NCBI RefSeq assembly: GCF_000003855.2
Contig: NW_003101651.1
Span: 118,944 to 182,943, forward strand
Reading direction: 5' to 3'
Source of the DNA: Blastomyces gilchristii SLH14081
Taxonomy: Eukaryota; Ascomycota; Eurotiomycetes; Onygenales; Ajellomycetaceae
Length of the DNA: 64,000 nt
Of the stretch, positions 36,901 to 46,719 are shown one piece after another. The notes beneath the pieces are model-generated. The model was not told the DNA's origin. It saw only the letters and a program-made list of their open reading frames with translations, and searched no databases. Made by a program: the position numbers and the translations under genes. Positions within the stretch are counted from its first letter, which is position 1. Each line of letters opens with the position of its first letter.

Positions 36901-37560
36901 TCAGATTCTTCTTTACATAGGTCTGTAAGACCTCTGTCTTGTAGTGAGAGAGCTTATAGATTAGTTCTCAGAAGAGTTTCTGCTCTTCTATTAAATCTAT
37001 TACCAGATTCTTCTCACAGTGAGAAGAAAGCTTAGCTGCCTTAGCTGGGCTGAACATCTCTGCAAGATCTCAGTATTTCTCTGATATCTGAAGCTCAGTT
37101 TTCATGATCATGAGATTCTCAGACACTTACAAAGTCATTACATAGATGAACTTATCTCCTCTAATCAACTCTGCAGCATCAACTGCTTCTATCTCTGTAA
37201 GTGAGTCTGTCAACACTGATTAGAAGTATAAACCTGACTCACAGACAGCTATGTGCAGATTGTGTCTTTAAAGTCATACAAGTCTCAAATACATATTATC
37301 TGTGATGTCTGTGATAATCACAGTTTCTGCAAATCTTCTCCAGGTTTCAGAGAGATCTTGCAATTCAAAGATGACTCTTATAAGTCTCTCAGCTTTCAGG
37401 TCTGAGTTCTCACACCCTGCTTATTACAAGAGCAGATTCTCAGTCTTCATCTTTCAGCTCATTTACTCTGCAAGCTTTAGAAACATCACAGTGACCTGGG
37501 ATCCTGAGTTCATCAATACTTCTCATGCTTGCAGAGCAGCAGTACTGCAGCACAGTCTCT
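33925..37560 (-). pseudogene. Gyp3-b pol: PR-RT-RH-IN-chromodomain (broken)
   Basis: Minus strand. RT: FEYLVMSFNLTNISAVFQSF and YLNDVMMYF within 36389-36628 (catalytic YLDD reading YLND). RNase H: MKRLLRRENCENFLISEAHR, then LKQIFMNTVILFHFDLLLL (35957-36160). Integrase core: SLSESKNIYNACFDSVLMI, then VNYFIKITHFIL and IQLHELSVNIISDRES (34727-34957), with Asp residues in plausible DDE positions. The chromodomain is at about 33930-34090 (compare YQVKKIINSEK in Gyp3-c). Chromodomain elements favour insertion in heterochromatin, which fits the nesting. Broken by transition stops. Confidence 0.87.
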
Positions 37561-38650
37561 CTCTGTGAGTAAGCATTTTCATTGAGAGAGCAACAGATTC
37601 AGATATCAGCTTCAAGACTCTTAAGAAGGCTGTTGCTGACTCTGTCTGTGACTTCTTAAATTTCTATTTTGATTTGTCTGAACAGTTTGTATGAAGATGT
37701 TCTGATTTAGAACAGATAAAGCAGAGTCTCTTTTCCTTAGTCTCTCTGTTGTGCACTCTGTTCACAGGAGCTTGTGAAGCTCTCTCTCTCTGCTCAGCAG
37801 TCAGATATGAATCTCTCTATATCTTATCATCTTTTTCTGACAAATCTGTTCTCTGTTGTTCTGGCTCTCATAGAGCTGATTGATGATCTGCTCTTCACAG
37901 ATCTGTGACTCTCACAGTGATCTGTAAGCAATGAATGAGAGTTATCAGTTTCTCCAGAGTCAAGAACTTAGAGTCTTACTCAATGAGCTTGTTCTGCATG
38001 TCTTTATTCAGTCTCTTTATGAATATCATTATTCAGGTCTTGTTTCAGGACTCTGTTTTCACAGGTCTCAATTCATGTCACAATTTCATGAAGCACTGTG
38101 AGTAGTTTTCATCAGATTTCTTACCTCTTTTTCTAATATTGATAATCACAGTTCAGATGTTCTCTGTTCAGCTTACAGAGTTCTTTAACTTGTTCTCTAG
38201 ATAGGTCTTGAGAACAGATTATCAGAATCTCTCATGATCATTCTCTAGATGATTCAGCCAGTTCTTGACTTCAGTGTAATAGAGGCCTGTCATTATATAG
38301 ATGACAGCTTCTTCATCTTTCATGTCACACAGCTGAGCTTGTGAGTCAATTTCAAATACAAACTTACAAAAGCTTTTATAGATTGTGATTTGATAGATGG
38401 CCTTAAGTGATCACAACTTGAGAAAGTTTCTTTTCAGTTCACAGATGTCTCTGAAGATCATGTCTAGAAACTCAGTTCAAGAGTGTTTACAGACAGTAAG
38501 CATTTCTTATAGAAAAATAGCTTGATTCTGCAGAAGATGCTCAAGAATGTTCTTCACTGAGATTGATTTGTTCATGGGTTCAGAGAGTTCCTCTGTCATA
38601 GATGCAGAGAATGATGTCTCACAAGTGATTAATAAGTCCTCTGAGACTTC
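37560..38650 (-). pseudogene. Gyp3-b gag with CCHC knuckle (broken)
   Basis: Minus strand. The zinc knuckle at 37682-37723 reads CFICSKSEHLHTNC with all four C-C-H-C ligands intact. The upstream region has the gag core and acidic/Ser-rich N-terminus. It begins shortly inside the 5' LTR at 38782. Confidence 0.82.
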
Positions 38651-38781
38651 TTTCACAGAGGTTATTCATGATTCAGGTGACTGCTTCTGAGTGCCTGCAG
38701 TAGGGTTTGCAGGGGTTGAAGCATACAAGTTTCTAGTTCTTTCAGTCATAACAGATGATTGCTGACTGACTGAGCTTGAAA

Positions 38782-39038
38782 TGTAAGAATAAGTGCTCAC
38801 AGACAATTATTCAGGTGTTTGCAGCTTGATGTGATATGTACTGTTAACTACTAGAAGTGTTCACAGTAGAAAGATAAATGTAGAGATCAAATGTATCATA
38901 GTATTCAAGCTGAGTTGTGAATAGTATTCGCGAATTCCAGTCTATATAGTTGTGTGTAGCCAAGGGCCGCTAGCCCTATTAATTACGCGAGAGATAGGAA
39001 TAGGGGTAAAGGATCCGCGAGGAGCGGGATTTCTTACA
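38782..39038 (-). repeat. Gyp3-b 5' LTR
   Basis: Inner start mutated (gctcacagacaattattcagg). Outer end spared (ggatccgcgaggagcggg). Just inside the LTR the minus strand reads TTTCAAGCTCAGT, which is 11/12 complementary to ACTCAGCTTGAA within the LTR, a possible self-priming site. Confidence 0.94.
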
Positions 39039-40000
39039 ACTAGATACAAGAAATGTTTGTGTTAAATGTGCTGAGAGAATGCAAGAAATCAGAATGAGTG
39101 AATATCATGATCTCTCACTTGAAGAATGACAAGATGTCAGATGACAAGTGTCTCATAAGAGTAGTAGAAGAGATGCTTCTGAACTTCAAGCTGAGAAAAT
39201 TGAGAAATGAAAACAATATTATGCTTTACTGCAATCTAGAATATACAGAAGCTTTCTATCTAGAATCTTTATTTAGATGTGACTTAATGACTCACATGCA
39301 CAAGGAATTCAGTCACTTAGAAAGCTCTGAACTCATGAGTGTACTCAAACTAAGAGTATACTGGCCAAGCATGGCTGAGAACATTCAGACATACACTCAT
39401 GAGTGCCTGAATTGCCAGGTCACAAAAGAATCTAAGAAAGGGTTAGAATACAAGAAAGTGCAACATCAGATGAAGTGTATGATACAATCATTCAAATGAT
39501 GAGAGATGAATCTCATAGACATATTACTGTGAATATTAAATGAAAATTGATAAATAATCACTACTATTGATTATGCTACTGACTGGCCAGTTATGAAAGC
39601 AGTTTCAGAGATAATAGAGAAGATGATGATGAAGTTTCTACATAATGAGATCTATGTTAACTATGAAATGCTATACAAGATTCTAACTAATAACAGTGCA
39701 AACCTTGTAGAAGAAGCAGTGAGACATTTCATGAGTCAGTTATAGACAAGACATTGTAGAACAATATCATATCATTCACAAACAAACAGAAAGATGAAAC
39801 ACTTGAATGAAATCTTGAACAACATGCTGATGAAATATCTAGTGAGCAAGTCTATGAGACTATGAGATGAATATCTCAGGCAGGTGCTATTAATCATGTG
39901 AATTTGACAGTATGCAGTCTTCAAGTGTTCATTATTCTATCTGTTGTATGGATTGCATCCGCACATTCTGGAGAATGCTTTGAAAAAGGTGAGAGAGAGA

Positions 40001-40093
40001 GCAGTTGCAGATGCAGTAAGAACAGCAGTTGCAGATGCAGCAGGAACAGCAGTTACAGATGCAGTAGTAGCAGTTGCAGATGCAACAGTCACA
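40001..40093 (+). repeat. Ala-rich coding minisatellite in Gyp4 integrase
   Basis: Four units: gcagttgcagatgcag plus 8 bases (24 bp) at 40001 and 40025, a 21-bp unit at 40049 and another 24-bp unit at 40070. They encode AVADAVRT, AVADAAGT, AVTDAVV and AVADATVT in the integrase frame. Units are in-frame multiples of three. Confidence 0.88.
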
Positions 40094-41208
40094 GACACAG
40101 AATCAAGATTGAAAGAGATCAGTCATGCATGTGCAAAAGCTAATAAGTTAGTTCTGAATTAAGCAATTCAATTGAAAAGAATATGAGACTCACTTGTTAA
40201 GAAATCAAGTCTCAAGATGAGAATGTAAGTTCTTATATGCAATAAGAGTTCTGAGAAGTTTCAATCTAGATGATTTAAGCTATATAAAATACTCAAATCA
40301 CACTCTCTGAGAATGTACATATTGAAAGAATCAGAGAAACAGGTCTTACACAACTTAATCAATAATTCATGACTTATGAAAGTAAAGATGTAAGATCTGA
40401 GCAGATTATAATCATCTACAGCACTATCATCAGCATTGAAAAAGAAGAGACTTATAATTGAAAAGTCTCATGAAGTAAGAGAAATCATAGATGCTTACAA
40501 ATCAGATGATCTCACTTATTCCAATCTTTTCATAATTATAAGAAAAGAATGAGAAGTAATGAAGAAATCAGATGAACATTATACTTCAATAAGTGATGAG
40601 ACTGTAGCTGATTGTATGATAATATACTGCAGACAGTGAGTGTAATACAGTAAAGAGTGATCTCAGAGCAGCAGACTTGTACATGAGTCAGATCACAGAA
40701 GAAAAAGAGATTCAGAGTTGAATTTAACTGTTTACACCAGTTCAATCACAGAGATCACAGAGAATAAACTATCTGAAATATTCACAGACATGTGAAATCA
40801 AGTCATCTCAATCTCTGAGAACACTCAGAGGTTAGATGAGATTAGTTTTAATAAGCTGTTCACTGTAGTAATCTAAGTGAGTGAAGAGAGACAGTATAAT
40901 ATATAAGACAGAATCACAAAAGATAGAAGCTGCTGAACCTAGTCACTGAATACTGTATTATATAGAGGTTGTGTAAGAGTAGTGACTAGCAGATAAAGAA
41001 AAAGTGTAAGAAAAGAATAGAGATAATGAATTGATCATCAACTGTAAGAGTCAGCTGCAAAAGACAAATGTTATCATACACATCTCATTCATTTTCATAT
41101 ATCACATATTTAATCTATTTCCAACACCATATCATCTGAAAAACATTAAAAACAAAGAAAATCTCAAAACTTGAGATTCATAAGAGATTTAAGAGCTGTA
41201 AGCTGCTC

Positions 41209-41580
41209 TTATAACAATATCATGCATGTCTCTGATTTCTCTACCACTCTGTGTATGATATTAATATCATTTATCACAAGATTGACTGAAATGTCAATAT
41301 AGAAATGTGCATGCATATATGTAGAGAAATTGAAGAAGAGCACAGAACCTGCAGAATCAGAAGCCAGAGTAGAAAGAGTGAAGATGAAAGAAACAGAAGA
41401 AGAAGAAGATGCAGAACTGAATAAATGACAGTGAGAGTCATCTGAGACTGAACACTTATAACTCAGTGTATGTACAATCTTTCTCACAGAAGAGGGAGAG
41501 AAAGCAACAGAAGAAGCTTGAGAGTAAGAGAGAGTAGTCTCTGCAGTATTATCATCTTTGATTAGAATGATCTCTGACAC
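41209..41580 (-). CDS. Gyp4 antisense ORF 1, unknown, Ser-rich
   Basis: 123 codons with an ATG start and no internal stop, antisense to Gyp4. Ser-rich middle (SYSQASSVAFSPSSV; LFSSASSSSSVSFIF), no recognised domain. It may be the downstream exon or continuation of the ORF at 42207-42647, or simply a stop-poor shadow of an acidic plus-strand frame (KETEEEEDAELNK), so confidence as a gene is low. Confidence 0.3.
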   Translation of the reverse strand: MSEIILIKDDNTAETTLSYSQASSVAFSPSSVRKIVHTLSYKCSVSDDSHCHLFSSASSSSSVSFIFTLSTLASDSAGSVLFFNFSTYMHAHFYIDISVNLVINDINIIHRVVEKSETCMILL

Positions 41581-42206
41581 TGAAGTAACTAAGAACTATT
41601 GTTAGTGTACAAAAATCAAAAAATCAGAGATAAGAACAGTTACTGAATGAACACTCACTGATCTTAGAGTTGTACACATAATTACAACATGCATGAGGCT
41701 TCTCAGAAAGAGAGAGAGAGACACAGAGAAATACAGAAAGCAGAATGCAGCATGTGAACAGCTTATTTTCATGATGACATCTTAGACAAGATGTATGAGC
41801 TTCACACCTGTGAGTGTAAAAGAGTATGACATCTGCATTCTCATTTCTGAAAACACAGATATCTTTTGCCTGTATTATGAAGTTAGATAACAGACATCAG
41901 AGAATAGACTGATACAGATCTATCATTCTGAAGAAATTCATCAGAGTGAATATTCTCACAATGTTGAACTTTACAGTTGTAAAAAGTTTCTTAATATCTG
42001 TGAATATTATAACTTCATGCACAGCAAAACTCATAATAATTTCTCTTAAGAATAGAAAAATCAGTGTCAGAAAGAAAAGATGAAAAAGAAAAAGACTTAT
42101 AATCTCAACACTGTTGAAGAGAGAGATGATTCTCTGAGATGAATAGACAATTATCTTACTATAAATATTTAAAATGAATGTAATAATCAGTGTCTGTGAC
42201 TGAGCT

Positions 42207-42647
42207 TCAGATAGTCATGTCATACACTGTCTTTGTACAATAGATTATTCTAGAAGTTGATAAGAAGAGTAAGAGTGTATGTGCTGAGAAACATGGTTCA
42301 TCAAGTCTATATAACATCTTCTTGAAATGAGAAGAGCTGATAATGAAAGCAGAGACAGTAAAACCAGGAGGAGCAGAAGTAGCAGAAGTGAGGGTCACAG
42401 AAACAGGGGTAGCAGGAGCAGGAGAACCAGATACAGGGGCAGGTGTAGAAGATTGAGAGAGAGTGACAGAGAAAGAAATAGAAGAAGTAGGAAGAAATGC
42501 AGGAGACTCAGCCACACATGATATGAACAATTTCTTCATTATTATGTTCTTCAGGTTCTCAATCAATGATTTAATATTGAGTTCACTATCATCAGTGAAC
42601 ATAGATCTGTCAATATATGAAGATTCTATGTGAATAAAAACAAACAT
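42207..42647 (-). CDS. Gyp4 antisense ORF 2, unknown, Ser/Pro/Thr/Ala-rich
   Basis: 146 open codons, antisense to the element. Upstream codons in frame include a further Met-Ala-Asp-Ala-Asp start region. The N-terminal part has a charged, helical look (SELNIKSLIENLKNIIMKKL). The middle is a disordered Ser/Pro/Thr/Ala linker (SSTPAPVSGSPAPATPVSV). The end is Leu-rich. An opposite Arg-rich frame exists but is shorter. Antisense genes downstream of pol are known in some plant gypsy elements. No family is recognised here. Confidence 0.4.
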   Translation of the reverse strand: MFVFIHIESSYIDRSMFTDDSELNIKSLIENLKNIIMKKLFISCVAESPAFLPTSSISFSVTLSQSSTPAPVSGSPAPATPVSVTLTSATSAPPGFTVSAFIISSSHFKKMLYRLDEPCFSAHTLLLFLSTSRIIYCTKTVYDMTI

Positions 42648-43199
42648 ATCAGCATCTGCATTTATGCAAAATCATGTCAGGAAATATAATCAGAAACCTG
42701 CTGAGAAGAAGAAATGATCAAGAGTGTATAAGAAGGTAGAGAAGATGTGTCATTATTCATGATAATATATTGTTCTGATAATTGTTAGAAGATAAACAAG
42801 TTCTGATCACATTTCACAATGTATTACACTTACTGCTAACAAACTGCCTGGTATGAGCACTATGATGATGCTTGTTGTGGAAATGAGAGGTCATTGCCAG
42901 AAATGTGTATAATGTGATAGATGAACAGATAGAAAGAGTTGAACAGAAGAAGAGATAGAAATCTGAAATGATGATAGTATTCAATGATGATGATAATGAA
43001 GATGATGATTGAAGAATGAGAAAAGTTAGTGAATAAGTGATGTAATATAGTGAAAGTTTCTTTGTGAGGGCATACACAGGATGCTAGCTGAATCAGGAAT
43101 AGATTACACAATTGTGAAATGCTGGTGGCGAGCTAATCCGCATGAAGCTAGGGTGTATGATATGGTCACATGAGCGTGACTGAATCTGATGGGGGAGAA

Positions 43200-43383
43200 T
43201 GTGGTTCAGAAGAATGTATGACTGTCAGATAATAATGCGGCCGCTTCCGAACTACTAGTGTATGTGTATGAGTGTAAAGGGGCAATAGCGGCCGCTAATT
43301 AATTTAGTGTACGATATTACAATATATAAGAAGCCGGTGTACGCCTGTAATCGTACGCTGGCTTAAGCAACCTTTGAATCACA
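43200..43383 (+). repeat. Gyp4 3' LTR
   Basis: Inner start mutated (ttcagaagaatgtatgac; ancestral ttcggaagaacgtacgac). Outer end spared (gccggtgtacgcctgtaatcg; ctggcttaagcaacc). Nearly all LTR-LTR differences are CpG transitions. Confidence 0.93.
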
Positions 43384-43670
43384 GGGGCGGACAATATTTA
43401 TATTATTATATAGAAACAGACTTATATTCTCTACAATATCAAGACTTTGAAGAGAGAAAGTCTTAATAGAGAGTATACAGTAGTATATATTTTAGCAGTT
43501 TCTATCTCATTCTTCTACAGCAGTTAATGCAAAAAAAAAAAGATCTTAGAAATAGTTTTTTACTTCTCTTGAAAAAGTATGATGTTTTTCTCTGAGTTTT
43601 ATATAATATTCTTATAAAGAATTAAAAACAGAGCTGTTTTCTGTCATAATTTCATATTCTTTTAAGTAAG

Positions 43671-43686
43671 AATTACTTTTTCAGTG
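43671..43686. repeat. LINE-c target duplication, left
   Basis: aattactttttcagtg, repeated exactly at 44539-44554. Sixteen bp fits target-primed reverse transcription. Confidence 0.92.
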
Positions 43687-44169
43687 TCCTGGTCTTTTAT
43701 AAAGAGAAAAATAAAAGAATCTTGTTTAGACAAGTGAAATGAAAGCTGGCAGAAACAAAAGAAGAGTATACATTATTCAAGATTTGAAACAAAACCCAAG
43801 TGAAAATCTTGTTCAATTAAATGTAGAAAGAAAATATTCTCATCTATAATACAGCTGAAACTAGAACATGGCTATTTCAAATCTTATATACAAAGATTTG
43901 ATGATAGATTTGACTCAATAGAATGCTCATTCTGCAATACAAATGAGAATTCTAAGCATATTGTAATACACTGTGCATTATACAATAGTCTCAGAGTCAG
44001 ATTGAAAGAGAAGTATAATCTAAATCAATTAAATATGAGATTCTTATTCTCAACTGAGACAGGAATTAAATACTTAATAGACTTTCTATCAGAAACTCAA
44101 GCAGCTATAAGAAAATGGCTAAATTCAGAATTATCTGAATATGAAGAGGAGGAAATCAACCAGATATAG
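43687..44169 (+). pseudogene. LINE ORF2 C-terminal zinc-finger fragment (truncated)
   Basis: From the truncation point to the TAG at 44167-44169. Only two Trp-to-stop changes are visible (KCL-DK-stop-NES and KPK-stop-KSC). CSFCNTNENSKHIVIHCALYN gives the intact C-x2-C-x(n)-H-x-C finger. The end is RKWLNSELSEYEEEEINQI. Confidence 0.85.
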
Positions 44170-44538
44170 TCTGTTAAAACAGCTATATACTATCTTTTAA
44201 TAATTTGTTTTGTTACAGTCTTTCTTTATTTTATCTTTTCCTTTCAATTTCTTTCTGTCTATCTATTTAATGTGTCTATCTTTAAGACTGTGTTCTTCTT
44301 TCCTTTGTCATGATATTGTCAAATGATTTCAAAGTATGAGACAATGTTAAAACACTGCAATTTGTAAACAGTTTTTGTATTCTGAGCTGGAATTTTCTGA
44401 TTTTGCATATCTGAAATTGATGAATGTATAATAGTTAACTTTACAGATATAGGAAAAACCCTGAGAACTAAAAGTTCTCAGGTAGATGTCATAGTCTCTG
44501 ACTGTATACATCTATAATTGAAGAATAATAATAATAAT
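43687..44538 (+). mobile_element. LINE-c, 5'-truncated LINE copy with intact target duplication
   Basis: 852 bp. It begins inside ORF2 after the RNase H domain and ends in an AAT tail. A perfect 16-bp duplication flanks it. It is inserted in the 5' region of LINE-b, that is in its own family. Less mutated than LINE-a and LINE-b (keeps tgg in rkwln and gaggaggaaatcaacc). The truncated start and long duplication are the textbook products of incomplete reverse transcription. Confidence 0.93.
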
Positions 44539-45079
44539 AATTACTTTTTCAGTGACTGAAGAGCTTTTATTAATACTTAATTCTTTTTTACACTCTTTAT
44601 TAACTGATTTGAGTTGTACACTTGTTGTGTGAGAAGAATTGAATGATTTAGAATAAAATTAAATAGTTTTAATCAATTTCTCTGTAAAAAATTGACTTAT
44701 TTTTTATCAGTTTTTCTCTCAAAAACTGTCATATTATCTGATTTATTACTAATTGATATCATACTTTTCCTCACTGTATCTTAAGAAAGAGATTGTAAAG
44801 ATTTTATTAAATTATCTTAAAAATCAATTTTAGTTTATTAGATTCTCTTTAAAAATCTAACCTAGTTACTGAACTAGTGAGAAAAAAATCAGGTGTTTTA
44901 TATATAAAAGTCTTTTATTCTTCTTTTAAAACAGTCTAATCAACTTTTCAATTGAAAACAGACTTAGAAATCTCTTAATTGAAACAGTCTGATCAACTTT
45001 TCAAAAGAGTTTAATACATATCTCAATTGAAACAGTCTGATCAACTTTTCATTAAGTGAGAATAATAAGTTCAAAAATA

Positions 45080-46690
45080 CACTTAGTTGATGTGAAAAAA
45101 GATGCTTTCTCAAATGCTATTCCTGAGATTGAAATTCTGAAGAGAAGAAAGAAAGAAGAAATAGAGAAATAATAAGTTCTTGAGATACAGAAACTTGAAA
45201 AAGTAAGCAAGATTCTTGAAAAGCAGTATCAAAGTGAGATGAATAAAGAAGTTCTGTTAATTCTTCATACTCAGGCTAGATAACTACAGAAGATGATCAA
45301 GTTCAAACTTGAAATTTCAAACACAGTTTAAAAAATATTGAAAATTTCTAGTATAATTACTGACTTCTTATCTTGCTCTTCTTTCTCTTTTTCTATTTCT
45401 TCTTCTTCTTCTTTAAATCAGAAGAAAACATATGCTCAAGTAGCTGAATCTGCTATCTCTAAACCTGCTATCTCAAAACATGCTCAAAATTCTGGAAAAA
45501 CTGAGAAGAATAATACTCATACTTCTATTCATAGAAAAGTGGAGAAAAAAATGTAAAAGAAGAAAAACTTTCAAATCTTCAGAAATAGAAGACTTATTCT
45601 CAAAGTCTCAAATCAGAATATCTTGCAAAGAAACAAGCTAAACTCAAATCTCATTTTCAGAATCAGAAATGAAATTAATCAGCAGTTCTTTTCTCAGTTA
45701 ATAACTGATATTAAAGTTTAAAAATCAGTTATAGCTTCAATTGAGTTATTCTTCTTTGAAAACTCTATCATTCTGACTACAATGTCTGAATTCAGTGCAG
45801 AATTTCTTATTCAGAATGAGAATCTCTGAAAATCAGTAGTAGAATCTTTGTTAAATATAACAATTCTATCTGAGAGAGATAAAAAGTGAGACAAATTCAT
45901 TTTTTATAATATTTCAGTTGAAATTTTTGACTGTGAAGAAGAAATACTACTTCTTAAAAATGAATTAGAAGAATATAACTCTATTCAACTAAGAAAAGAG
46001 TCTATATGACTAAATTCAATTGAGTTCAGATAAAGTAGAAGAAATGCCTCTGTTTTAGTATATATAAAGATACTTGAACAGTCAAAGATCTCTGAAGTAA
46101 GAGTAGCAGGTTTGAAAATGAGAGTTTATGAATATAAAAACTCAATAATGAATCTCAAAGCTCAAATACAGTGTTCAAACTATCAGAGATATAAATACTT
46201 TGTAATCTTTCATTTCAGAGACTTAAAATGTGCATTCTGTGTCAGAGATCATAAAACTAGTGAGTATAAATATGAAACATGCTCAAAAAGAGATGAAATA
46301 TGTTAATATACTCTGCTTAAATGCTCTAATTACAAAGAAAAACATGTATCTAGCTCAAAAGAATGTATGTTTGCTTCAAGAACTCAAAAGAACTGAAGAA
46401 AAGATGAAGCTCAAAGTAAATCTAGAACTGAAGAGAATAGTCAAGTCAGTAAACTCACAACTGTAAGCTTAAAAAGAAGAAACTCTCAACTATCTAAATC
46501 TTCAAACTTCAATTCTTCAGCTAAATATAAACAGAATTTGAATTCTCAAACTTCTGTTAAGATTAGAGAATTGAGAAATGACTCTGATAATAAACTAGAT
46601 ATAATATAAGCAGTTAAGATTCCTACTTTTCAGAATAGTTATAATCTACTATCTGATAATAGTGATTAGATTCTACTCTACTCTCTTTTA
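45080..46690 (+). pseudogene. LINE-b ORF1, gag-like protein with CCHC knuckles (broken)
   Basis: RNA-binding ORF1 of a Tad/I-type LINE. The N-terminal part is Lys/Glu-rich and probably coiled (LEIQKLEKVSKILEKQYQSE). A Ser-rich linker follows, then AYAQVAES-like sequence near 45430. A Lys-rich tract follows (45545-45600). Knuckles lie at 46165-46380: CSNYQRYKYFVIFHF, then CAFCVRDHKTSEYKYETC, then KCSNYKEKHVSSSKEC. That is the usual triplet of C-x2-C-x4-H-x4-C motifs with some Cys and His changed to Tyr. ORF1 coats the element RNA. Few stops for this window, so the frame is easy to follow. Confidence 0.82.
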
Positions 46691-46719
46691 GTATGAATAT
46701 ACAATAAAAACAATAAAAA

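Larger units (their letters stand above)
31794..39038 (-). mobile_element. Gyp3-b, full-length Ty3/gypsy chromovirus inside Gyp4 pol
   Basis: 7245 bp, minus strand, LTRs 31794-32050 and 38782-39038 (257 bp), TSD actag. It is the least mutated of the three Gyp3 copies, especially in the extra ORF. It sits between the RNase H and integrase of Gyp4. Confidence 0.94.
29850..40874 (+). pseudogene. Gyp4 pol: PR-RT-RH-IN (broken; interrupted by Gyp3-b)
   Basis: Own sequence is 29850-31793 and 39044-40874. Protease VLADTEASIxYIND lies near 29883 (Asp-Thr-Gly with Gly changed to Glu). RT includes RDTKPVNQNVYPLSQTYLEE and LFVKKADEKWWMCINYWALN (30470-30660), then YLDNILVF near 30936-30960. RNase H is at about 31350-31780. 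Integrase: an HHCC zinc module at 39290-39425 (HKEFSHLESSELM ... CLNC), core up to about 39950, and an RWFKLYKIL GPY/F module near 40266-40292. The 134-codon stretch 39098-39499 is still open. An Ala-rich minisatellite interrupts the integrase C-terminus at 40001-40093. The frame ends near 40874. Confidence 0.88.
40875..43199. other. Gyp4 3' region with antisense ORFs and polypurine tract
   Basis: About 2.3 kb between the end of pol and the 3' LTR. The longest frames lie on the minus strand (see 41209-41580 and 42207-42647). The plus strand beside the LTR reads gatgggggagaa, a polypurine tract. From about 43110 to 43199 the sequence keeps CpG/CpC sites. Confidence 0.6.
20516..43383 (+). mobile_element. 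Gyp4, full-length Ty3/gypsy element with antisense ORFs, split by two Gyp3 copies
   Basis: LTRs of 184 bp at 20516-20699 and 43200-43383. The flanks share gggg (20512-20515 and 43384-43387), so the target duplication is 4 bp, or 5 bp with one changed base. Own interior is 20700-22087, 29342-31793 and 39044-43199, net element about 8.36 kb. On the plus strand it carries gag with CCHC knuckle, protease, RT, RNase H and integrase with HHCC and GPY/F modules. A region of about 2.3 kb holding minus-strand ORFs follows. No chromodomain was recognised. Its age is bracketed: after SINE1 and before Gyp3-a and Gyp3-b. Confidence 0.92.
20144..43389 (-). mobile_element. SINE1, tRNA-derived SINE split by Gyp4
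   Basis: Own sequence is 20144-20515 plus 43384-43389, about 378 bp, on the minus strand. Its head has RNA polymerase III boxes (A box TGGCCGAATGG at 20499-20509; B box GGTTTGAAACC at 20439-20449, reverse complement). Its 3' end is an AAT microsatellite (20144-20163 in reverse). The 11-12 bp duplication gacaatattta(t) flanks the whole. The 3' end before the tail resembles the LINE 3' end (TATAATgAAAGAAT against TATAATtGAAGAAT), suggesting mobilisation by LINE machinery. Gyp4 entered near the SINE 5' end. Confidence 0.72.
43402..45080 (+). other. LINE-b 5' region, distal part (interrupted by LINE-c)
   Basis: AT-rich untranslated sequence before ORF1, with LINE-c at 43687-44538. The segment 44933-45055 has three copies of the motif cagtctgatcaacttttca about 50-60 bp apart, probably a promoter-type repeat. 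Otherwise nothing was recognised. Confidence 0.55.

Noticed and set aside
39898..40143. Cys-rich small secreted protein candidate (plus strand, 81 codons)
   Set aside because: The Cys/Ser repeats are the out-of-frame reading of the Ala-rich minisatellite inside Gyp4 integrase.
42327..42521. Arg/Ser-rich plus-strand ORF resembling an SR protein
   Set aside because: It is the opposite strand of the longer Ser/Pro/Ala antisense ORF; the Arg/Ser bias follows from that codon use.
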